From an uncultured Bacteroidia bacterium (lineage in GTDB: Bacteria > Bacteroidota > Bacteroidia > Bacteroidales > UBA932): DNA of 7,710 nucleotides. A program made the position numbers and the translations under genes. Under the pieces are notes generated by a model. It had not been told where the DNA came from and searched no databases. It was given only the letters and a program-made list of their open reading frames with translations. The DNA lies in NCBI GenBank assembly GCA_902767465.1, contig CACXHM010000035.1, forward strand, positions 1 to 7,710. The letters are read 5' to 3'. Shown here one piece after another: positions 1 through 4,699 of this stretch (the first letter of the stretch is position 1; each line of letters begins with the position of its first letter).

Positions 1-76
1 TAAACTTATATCAGGACTAGACAAAAACCATCAAAGTCGCAAAAGTTGCCAAAAGAACATCAAAAGACAACAAATC

Positions 77-180
77 CTGCCGACCTTCCTTGAAAAGACT
101 TCGAAATAAGGAAGGTCCCGGCAGAAAACTCAGGACCTTCCTTGAAAAGGGCCATAATCCTGGAAGGTCTGCCGTAGAAC
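77..180. repeat. Two tandem 52-bp hairpin-forming units
   Basis: GACCTTCC occurs at 82-89 and 134-141, and its reverse complement GGAAGGTC at 110-117 and 162-169, so the pattern recurs with a 52-bp period. The first unit folds into a 10-bp perfect stem (82-91 with 108-117), extended by CTGCC/GGCAG (77-81 with 120-124) across a 2-nt bulge, with a 16-nt loop. The second has an 8-bp stem (134-141 with 162-169), extendable by two pairs around a bulged G. A 16-nt direct repeat (82-97 and 134-149) is exact, while the loop centres differ. Neither hairpin is followed by a T-tract, so neither looks like a canonical intrinsic terminator. Function is unknown; REP-like element, protein-binding dyads or RNA structure are all possible. 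Confidence 0.75.
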
Positions 181-331
181 GGGGTTAAGCCGGGAATGAT
201 CCTCGCCATAAAATCCAACCATTCCCAGCAGGGCTAGTGAACGCCTGTAAACACAGGGATTTGGACTTGGCCCGATGTTTCACTCCGCTGTGGGACGAAA
301 CGGACATGGATGGAGAAAAGAATGGAATCCC

Positions 332-339
332 TATCTTTG
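332..339 (+). promoter_or_regulatory. Candidate -7 box TATCTTTG upstream of gene 1
   Basis: This matches the Bacteroidota primary-sigma -7 consensus TAnnTTTG. No TTTG or TTG lies at the usual spacing for a -33 element. A second, equally good box lies at 354-361, so which one is used is uncertain. Confidence 0.4.
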
Positions 340-353
340 TAGCCGTAAATGAC

Positions 354-361
354 TATATTTG
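354..361 (+). promoter_or_regulatory. Candidate -7 box TATATTTG just before gene 1
   Basis: A perfect TAnnTTTG match, with the same octamer as the boxes upstream of the CNNM gene and ispF. It ends 8 nt before the ATG at 370, which would give a leader of only a few nucleotides. If used, it excludes the in-frame ATG at 349 as the start. No clear -33 element is visible. Confidence 0.4.
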
Positions 362-369
362 TTATTGAT

Positions 370-2394
370 ATGTATCGACTCACTCTTATTACCGCATGGC
401 TGCTGTTGTCCGGCATTCCGGCACTTTCAGCGTCTAAACTGCTGGGGACGGACGGGTTTGTGGGTTCCCGCCGGAAGGCAGTGGCAGAGCTGCTTCAATA
501 CCGTCCGGCGGCAGAGGGGCTGGTCCTTGCAGGAGAGGACGTGCGCTATCTTGGAGGCGGCTCCTACTCCATAACCCGATCGGTCCGGAATACCTCGCAG
601 GATACGATACGTTTCAAGGATGAAATCCGCGTCCGTGACATTTTTCGTGCAGAGCGATATCTGATTCCCTGCGTCAATTACAACGGAAATGAGTTCGGTG
701 CAACCCTGACGCCAAAAGGACTTACCCATGAGGGACAGCCGTGGGTTTTTTCCTACCAGCGCACCGGTATCCCCTCCTGTACGCTCACGGAAAACGCCTC
801 CTGCGGCCTTGCTCTTTTTGCCGCCGCAAATACCTCTGCTTCCCTTGAGAGTTCGTGTTCTCTGGAAAAACTTCCGGATGGACGCTATGAGCATGTGATT
901 ATCCGTCCGGTAACTGAAGCCCCCGTAACGTATGAGTCAAAAGGTGTTTTCGGCCCAAGATACGACTCTTACATAACTCTGGCGCCCGGCGAGTCCTTCA
1001 CAGCCTGCAGTTATGTCTGTGTATGCCCTCCAAGGTGGAAGAATTTCGCCGCGGCAAGCCTTGTGGAAAAGGCCCTGGATCTTCTGAATCCACAGTTGGA
1101 GCCATGTCTCGACAATAACGAGGTCTTTGACCTGGGAATAAAATACATCCATTCCCTACTGTATCTGTACAAAGGGAAGTGGCTGGTTAATGAACACTAT
1201 ACCAACCGGATGGCACACGACTGCGCTTCCATGAAGATCAGCCGCGAGGAAATGGCCGAACGGATGAAGTACGAATACTGGACGGATATCGGGACCTACT
1301 GCCAGACCTTCGAAGTGGGCTGGGCCGGGCAGAACTTCCTGAATGCCAGGATGCTTGCGGTGAAAGCTCTTCGCGACCGCGACAATGATCTTCTGGAAAA
1401 GGCCATAGGGATATATGACGCTTTTTGCGAAACGCAGCATTCCAGCGGTCTCCTTTATACCTGCTATAACCATAACTTTGACGAAGATGCCACATCCCGT
1501 CGGAAGCCGGACGCCTGCAACATGGGCTGGGCGGCGGCCGAGGCGGTAAGAATGTTCCGACTGCTCGCAGATAACGGGATATCCAAGGCAGAGTATTTTG
1601 ATTTTGCCCGCCGCATCTGCGATTTTTTCATTGGCAACTGGTCTGACAAGTGGGGATTCGGCAAGAGCTGGTATGTGGATGGCCGTCCCGCGCAGCAGGC
1701 TGGAACAATCGGCAGTTTCCTTATTCCTGCACTTATTGAATTCTACCGGGAAAGCGGGGAGCAGAAATACCTGGGTGCCGCTCTCAGGGCCGAAGATTTC
1801 TATTTCACAAGGGATCTGGACCGTTTCGAATGTACCGCCGGAGCCATCGACTGTTATTGCATAGATAAGGAAACCTCCTGGCCTCTGGTAAACGGGGCTA
1901 TTAGTCTTTATGAAATCACAGGAGATCCCATCCATCTGCAGCGGGCGCAAAAAGCTGCGTATTATTTCACCAGCTGGATGTTCTTTTTTGACGGAATCTA
2001 CGCGCCCGAAACAGATTTCTCCGTATATGAGTATCATACCGTCGGAGGAACGGCCGTGAGCGCCGAGCACCAGGGAATTGACACCTGGGGCGAGCTGATC
2101 GTTCCGGACCTGTATAATCTGGCTGCCATAACTGGTAATCCTTTTTGGGAACGGGTAGCGAAACTCATGTGGGCGAATTCCCTGCAATGCATCACCACAC
2201 ACAAGGGGCAGATTATCCGCGGGCAGCAGCGCCCGGTGGGAAGCCAGAGCGAAGCGGCTTTCCAGGCCCGGTTCACCAAGTACCGTCCGGTGATAGAAGC
2301 CGGCTATTTCAGCGACATCCTCGCCCCGTGGCCCAGCGCCTTCCGCATGTGGAGCGTTGAGCGAATGAGGGGAAACAAACAAAGCGGAGAATAA
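370..2394 (+). CDS. Exported cysteine-rich protein, six-hairpin-toroid-like, unknown function
   Basis: No family is confidently recognised. With the ATG at 370 the product has 674 residues and starts with a typical signal peptide: basic MYRL, a hydrophobic core, then a SPase I-like site around PALSAS (residues about 17-22). There is no lipobox cysteine, so a soluble periplasmic or secreted protein is likely. Residues about 35-225 look beta-rich. From about 230 onward the sequence is a series of amphipathic helices with aromatic/Gly/Asp-rich turns (for example QAGTIGSFLIPALIEFY and SWPLVNGAISLYEITGD), as in alpha/alpha-toroid glycosidases and polysaccharide lyases. A role in carbohydrate processing is therefore inferred only from overall pattern. 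Eighteen cysteines, many in the core, are unusual for a secreted protein of this group. An in-frame ATG at 349 would add seven residues, but the second promoter box at 354-361 and the better signal peptide favour 370. The gene stands alone on this strand and ends exactly against the convergent CNNM gene. Confidence 0.75.
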   Translation: MYRLTLITAWLLLSGIPALSASKLLGTDGFVGSRRKAVAELLQYRPAAEGLVLAGEDVRYLGGGSYSITRSVRNTSQDTIRFKDEIRVRDIFRAERYLIPCVNYNGNEFGATLTPKGLTHEGQPWVFSYQRTGIPSCTLTENASCGLALFAAANTSASLESSCSLEKLPDGRYEHVIIRPVTEAPVTYESKGVFGPRYDSYITLAPGESFTACSYVCVCPPRWKNFAAASLVEKALDLLNPQLEPCLDNNEVFDLGIKYIHSLLYLYKGKWLVNEHYTNRMAHDCASMKISREEMAERMKYEYWTDIGTYCQTFEVGWAGQNFLNARMLAVKALRDRDNDLLEKAIGIYDAFCETQHSSGLLYTCYNHNFDEDATSRRKPDACNMGWAAAEAVRMFRLLADNGISKAEYFDFARRICDFFIGNWSDKWGFGKSWYVDGRPAQQAGTIGSFLIPALIEFYRESGEQKYLGAALRAEDFYFTRDLDRFECTAGAIDCYCIDKETSWPLVNGAISLYEITGDPIHLQRAQKAAYYFTSWMFFFDGIYAPETDFSVYEYHTVGGTAVSAEHQGIDTWGELIVPDLYNLAAITGNPFWERVAKLMWANSLQCITTHKGQIIRGQQRPVGSQSEAAFQARFTKYRPVIEAGYFSDILAPWPSAFRMWSVERMRGNKQSGE

Positions 2395-3441
2395 CTATTT
2401 CTTCACGGCCTTCCTGGCCTGTTTGCGCCGGCGGTAGCGGTCTTTGGCAAGCTGCTGCATATCACGAACCTCGTCGCGTTCGTCCACAATTTCGTTGCCG
2501 AAGATGGTCTCAATCACATCTTCCAGGGTAAGAATTCCCTGAAAAGAACCGTATTCGTTGATTACCACACTGATGGGCTCGTCCTTAGAGATCATTTCAT
2601 CCCATATCACGTCCAGGGTAGTCTCTTCCGGGAATGAGGCGATATCGCGCCGCAGAGCCCCAAGGGTCACGTCTTCCTTGTCGTCGGCCATCATCTGAAG
2701 GGCCTCCATGCGGAGAATGTACCCGGTGATGTACTCATCGTTATCGGCATAGACCGGGATTCGGCTGTGATGCATAAAGCGCTTGTCTTTGTAGAAGCGT
2801 TTCAGCGTCATATCCTCCGGGGCGATGGCGGCCACCACACGGGGTGTCATCGCATCTGATGCCGTCATTTCATCCAGGGAGATAATATTCTGAATCACCT
2901 CATTTTCATCCTCGTCCAACTCTCCGGATTCCTCGGCGACATCTGCAAGTGCTCCCACTTCTTCGCGTGAAACCGTTGCGTCGGCATCTTCAGGAGTGAT
3001 GCGCTTCTGCAGCCATTCCACGCACACCACTATTGGATAGAGGCAAAAGATGAGGCCGCGGATCGTAACTGCTACAAAGCCCATCAGACTTTTCCATCTT
3101 GCGGTACCGAGATTCTTGGGGATAATCTCCGAAAACACGAGAATCAGAATGGTGGTAATTGCACTCACCAGACCGAACCAATGACTGCCGAACACGATGG
3201 TCGCCTGCCGGCCCACTCCAGCAGCGCCTATAGTATTTGCGATAGTATTCAGCGAAAGGATGGCAGCAAGGGCCTGAGAAGGTTCTGTTTTGTATTTTTT
3301 CATGAGAACGGCCCTTTTGTCACCTTCTTCCTCTTTCATGGTTATGTAGGAGATAGGAGTACTCATCAGCGTTGCCTCAAGCACGGAGCAGAGAAAGGAG
3401 ATGAGCATTGCGCCCAAAAGGAAAACAAACAAAAGTACCAT
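2395..3441 (-). CDS. CNNM/CBS-domain membrane protein (CorC/HlyC-like ion transporter family)
   Basis: The 348-residue product has an N-terminal CNNM transmembrane domain (residues about 1-145) with about four hydrophobic segments and the motif SEIIPK (104-109), typical of the family. A cytoplasmic CBS pair follows: CBS1 about 198-250 (starting near DAMTPR, including HHSRIPVY) and CBS2 about 268-318 (ending in GILTLEDVIETIFGNEIVDE). Family members are linked to Mg2+ efflux or homeostasis, and the CBS pair usually binds adenine nucleotides. The older hemolysin label is weakly supported. The C-terminal CorC/HlyC transporter-associated domain of longer relatives is absent; instead the protein stops after a basic tail (KDRYRRRKQARKAVKK). 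A TTG nine bases upstream (3450) is in frame, but the ATG at 3441 is preferred because it directly precedes the first membrane segment and leaves a plausible leader after the -7 box at 3461-3468. The TAG stop directly abuts the TAA of the convergent gene. Confidence 0.9.
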   Translation of the reverse strand: MVLLFVFLLGAMLISFLCSVLEATLMSTPISYITMKEEEGDKRAVLMKKYKTEPSQALAAILSLNTIANTIGAAGVGRQATIVFGSHWFGLVSAITTILILVFSEIIPKNLGTARWKSLMGFVAVTIRGLIFCLYPIVVCVEWLQKRITPEDADATVSREEVGALADVAEESGELDEDENEVIQNIISLDEMTASDAMTPRVVAAIAPEDMTLKRFYKDKRFMHHSRIPVYADNDEYITGYILRMEALQMMADDKEDVTLGALRRDIASFPEETTLDVIWDEMISKDEPISVVINEYGSFQGILTLEDVIETIFGNEIVDERDEVRDMQQLAKDRYRRRKQARKAVKK

Positions 3442-3460
3442 TGCGTTCAATTTCGGACTG

Positions 3461-3468
3461 CAAATATA
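3461..3468 (-). promoter_or_regulatory. -7 box TATATTTG for the CNNM gene
   Basis: The plus strand reads CAAATATA, which is TATATTTG on the minus strand and a perfect TAnnTTTG match. It lies 19 nt upstream of the ATG at 3441 in an AT-rich divergent intergenic region. No convincing -33 TTTG is seen. Confidence 0.55.
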
Positions 3469-3530
3469 CGAAAAATACTGCTGAGGTTAAATTTGATGAT
3501 ATTTTTCAACCACTTTGAAAAAAAAATTCG

Positions 3531-3538
3531 TATGTTTG
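3531..3538 (+). promoter_or_regulatory. -7 box TATGTTTG for the small lipoprotein gene
   Basis: A perfect TAnnTTTG match in an AT-rich stretch following an A7 run. It predicts a 5' UTR of about 50-55 nt before the ATG at 3598, unlike the very short leaders elsewhere in the window. A TTTG at 3514-3517 is too close (13-nt spacer) to be a standard -33 element. Confidence 0.55.
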
Positions 3539-3564
3539 CATCGTGATGCTTATGTCACAATGTT

Positions 3565-3576
3565 TTAACCGGTTAA
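3565..3576. promoter_or_regulatory. 12-bp perfect palindrome in the lipoprotein 5' UTR
   Basis: TTAACCGGTTAA is a perfect self-complementary 12-mer located between the -7 box and the start codon. It could be a dimeric repressor operator positioned downstream of the transcription start. As RNA it has no loop and would not form a stable hairpin. No cognate regulator is visible in the window. Confidence 0.35.
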
Positions 3577-3597
3577 TTTTTTAAAGTTTATTGCCTT

Positions 3598-3834
3598 ATG
3601 AAGAAGATCTACGTTATTCTGGCAGTTGCAGCCCTCACCGTCTGCGCCGCCTCTTGCGGAAACAAGAAGGCCAAAGAGGCCAATGCTGAACCCGCTGCTG
3701 AGCCTGCAAAGGAAGTTGTCGTTGAGAAGAGCGCAACTGACGAAGTTAAGGATGCAGCCAAAGATGCAGCCGTTGATGTTGCAAAGGAAGCTATTGCAGC
3801 CGGTGCCGAAAAAGCAAAAGACGCTGTCAAGTAA
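3598..3834 (+). CDS. Small Ala/Lys-rich lipoprotein with 11-residue amphipathic repeats
   Basis: The 78-residue product begins with a lipoprotein signal peptide: MKK, a hydrophobic core (residues 4-15), and a lipobox ending AASC with the predicted lipidated Cys20 followed by GN. Cys16 is a less likely alternative. The mature part is about 58 residues, has no aromatic residue, and is rich in Ala, Lys, Glu and Asp. Residues 46-78 divide into three 11-residue units (46-56, 57-67, 68-78) with regularly placed charged and small/hydrophobic residues, predicting a long amphipathic helix reminiscent of LEA- or apolipoprotein-like repeats. Resemblance in periodicity does not prove function. No classical Bacteroidota surface-export signal of acidic residues follows the Cys, so a periplasm-facing membrane anchor is plausible. 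It is a single-gene transcription unit with its own promoter and terminator, suggesting an abundant structural or stress lipoprotein by inference only. Confidence 0.8.
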   Translation: MKKIYVILAVAALTVCAASCGNKKAKEANAEPAAEPAKEVVVEKSATDEVKDAAKDAAVDVAKEAIAAGAEKAKDAVK

Positions 3835-3852
3835 TTTTTTCGAGACAGAAAG

Positions 3853-3885
3853 AAAGGGCCGTCCTGCAAAGGGCGGTCTTTTTTT
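3853..3885 (+). terminator. Intrinsic terminator of the lipoprotein gene, possibly bidirectional
   Basis: GGCCGTCC (3857-3864) pairs with GGGCGGTC (3871-3878), including two G-U pairs, around the six-base loop TGCAAA. The stem is extendable by AAAG with the following T's. Seven T's (3879-3885) follow, 19 nt after the lipoprotein stop. On the minus strand the same hairpin lies just beyond the ispF stop and is followed by a pyrimidine-rich CTTTCTTTCTGTC tract, so it may also terminate ispF transcripts. Confidence 0.8.
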
Positions 3886-4360
3886 ATCGGCAGATAAGTG
3901 CCACAGCCCAGGCCTCACAACCTTCGCCACGGCCGACAAAGCCGAGCCTTTCGGTGGTGGTAGCCTTTATGCTGACCGCATCTGCGGGGGCTCCGAGAAT
4001 CGGAGCAAGGGTGGAGCGCATAGCATCGATGTGATGACGCAACTTCGGGGATTGGAGTGCAATGGTGATGTCCACGTTGCCCACCTTCCAACCGTCAGCT
4101 GAGAGCATCTCCACGACGCGCCGGAGCAGGTCTTTGCTGTCGGCCCCCTTCCACTGCTGTGAGTTGTCCGGGAAATGCAGGCCGATATCCCCTTTTGCCG
4201 CCGCGCCAAGAAGCGCATCGCAGAGTGCGTGGATTGCTACGTCGCCGTCGGAATGGGCGACAAAACCCCTATCGGAAGGGATCTGCACACCGCCCAACCA
4301 CATTGGAAGTCCATCTGCAATGGCATGAACATCGTAACCTTGTCCTATTCGTATTTGCAT
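3884..4360 (-). CDS. ispF: 2-C-methyl-D-erythritol 2,4-cyclodiphosphate synthase
   Basis: IspF converts 4-diphosphocytidyl-2-C-methyl-D-erythritol 2-phosphate to 2-C-methyl-D-erythritol 2,4-cyclodiphosphate plus CMP in the MEP isoprenoid pathway, as a cytosolic homotrimer. The 158-residue length is typical. Divalent-metal ligands are present as D10 and H12 in GYDVH and H44 in the AHSDGDVAIHALCDALLGA block. The nucleotide-site signature TTTERLGFVGRGEG follows at 134-147. KGDIGLHFPD (56-65) is the conserved substrate-loop region. The sequence looks intact. The start at 4360 is supported by conserved IRIGQGYDVH immediately after it, and a -7 box ends only 5 nt upstream. The TAA stop overlaps the T-tract of the convergent lipoprotein terminator. 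The gene is not grouped with other MEP genes here. Confidence 0.97.
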   Translation of the reverse strand: MQIRIGQGYDVHAIADGLPMWLGGVQIPSDRGFVAHSDGDVAIHALCDALLGAAAKGDIGLHFPDNSQQWKGADSKDLLRRVVEMLSADGWKVGNVDITIALQSPKLRHHIDAMRSTLAPILGAPADAVSIKATTTERLGFVGRGEGCEAWAVALICR

Positions 4361-4365
4361 GGAAG

Positions 4366-4373
4366 CAAATATA
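4366..4373 (-). promoter_or_regulatory. -7 box TATATTTG for ispF
   Basis: Plus-strand CAAATATA reads TATATTTG on the minus strand, a perfect TAnnTTTG match ending 5 nt before the ispF ATG. This predicts a leaderless or nearly leaderless transcript. The position where its -33 element should be is occupied by the oppositely oriented box at 4389-4396. Confidence 0.55.
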
Positions 4374-4388
4374 CAACATATTTTTTGT

Positions 4389-4396
4389 TAACTTTG
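4389..4396 (+). promoter_or_regulatory. -7 box TAACTTTG for the mutL operon
   Basis: A perfect TAnnTTTG match ending 6 nt before the ATG at 4403, again predicting a very short or absent leader. It is divergent from and interleaved with the ispF promoter, with 15 nt between the two boxes. Confidence 0.55.
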
Positions 4397-4402
4397 TAAA
4401 CT

Positions 4403-4699
4403 ATGGGATTATTCAATTTTTTCGGAGATAACGAGCATCGGGTGTTCAACTACAAACCGATGTATTACGACAAGGATGCCGAGGAGCGAAAACGCAAATT
4501 CGGAGCAGTAGACGGCAGCGCCGACAAAAAGGAAGGCGAATATGTTCCCGGCAGTTACATTCATGGAGCCTTTCGCGACGGCGCCTATCAGAAAACGCGC
4601 ACACCCATGCAGAGAGTGCATACCATTATCGGAATAGTAACGTTGCTGCTGGTTGCGGCCGTCCTGTATTTCATTGCAAAATTCTACTCGATGCTATAA
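4403..4699 (+). CDS. Small single-TM protein upstream of mutL, unknown function
   Basis: The 98-residue product has a polar, charged N-terminal part (residues 1-70) containing HRVFNYKPMYYDKDAEERK, a segment I associate with small conserved proteins encoded just before mutL in Bacteroidota. Some of these have been mislabelled in databases as riboflavin synthase subunit, a label the sequence does not support. One hydrophobic helix at about 74-93 (IIGIVTLLLVAAVLYFIAKF) ends the protein, so it is probably a C-tail-anchored inner-membrane protein with its basic/acidic part in the cytoplasm. The ATG at 4403 is chosen because the next Met (residue 20) would remove the FNYKP motif. The stop overlaps the mutL start in TAATG, implying translational coupling. 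Function is unknown; conserved linkage with mutL does not by itself imply a repair role. Confidence 0.85.
   Translation: MGLFNFFGDNEHRVFNYKPMYYDKDAEERKRKFGAVDGSADKKEGEYVPGSYIHGAFRDGAYQKTRTPMQRVHTIIGIVTLLLVAAVLYFIAKFYSML

Larger units (their letters stand above)
1..348. other. Non-coding intergenic region
   Basis: I see no convincing gene in this stretch. Short open frames exist but have no recognisable motifs and no promoter. It contains, in order, A-tracts spaced at about helical pitch (about 23-74), two tandem copies of a hairpin-forming unit (about 77-174), a weak 5-bp dyad (CCTGT at 244-248 with ACAGG at 253-257), and a TAnnTTTG box at 332-339. The window begins with TAA, which could be the stop of an upstream gene but cannot be verified. 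The structured part may belong to the 3' end of an upstream transcript or act as a regulatory or architectural element. Confidence 0.6.

Noticed and set aside
77..180. A CRISPR-like array
   Set aside because: There are only two units, the repeats contain long internal dyads, the variable parts are loop centres of about 12 nt rather than spacers of 30 nt or more, and no cas genes are nearby.
277..301. A GTTTC...GAAAC inverted repeat upstream of gene 1
   Set aside because: Only 5 bp of pairing with a 15-nt loop, expected by chance in a region this size.
234..416. A 60-codon minus-strand open frame overlapping the gene 1 promoter and start
   Set aside because: No promoter, no recognisable motif, and it would overlap the signal-peptide coding region of gene 1 in antisense.
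1156..2382. A 408-codon open frame on the minus strand inside gene 1
   Set aside because: It lies entirely antisense to a gene with a signal peptide, promoter and coherent protein features. Its own translation shows no family motif, signal peptide or promoter, and it is best explained as a shadow of codon bias in the opposite frame.
3543..3558. A CRP/FNR-like site (GTGA...TCAC)
   Set aside because: The half-sites are separated by 8 nt instead of 6 and flanking bases do not match TGTGA/TCACA; it is probably chance.
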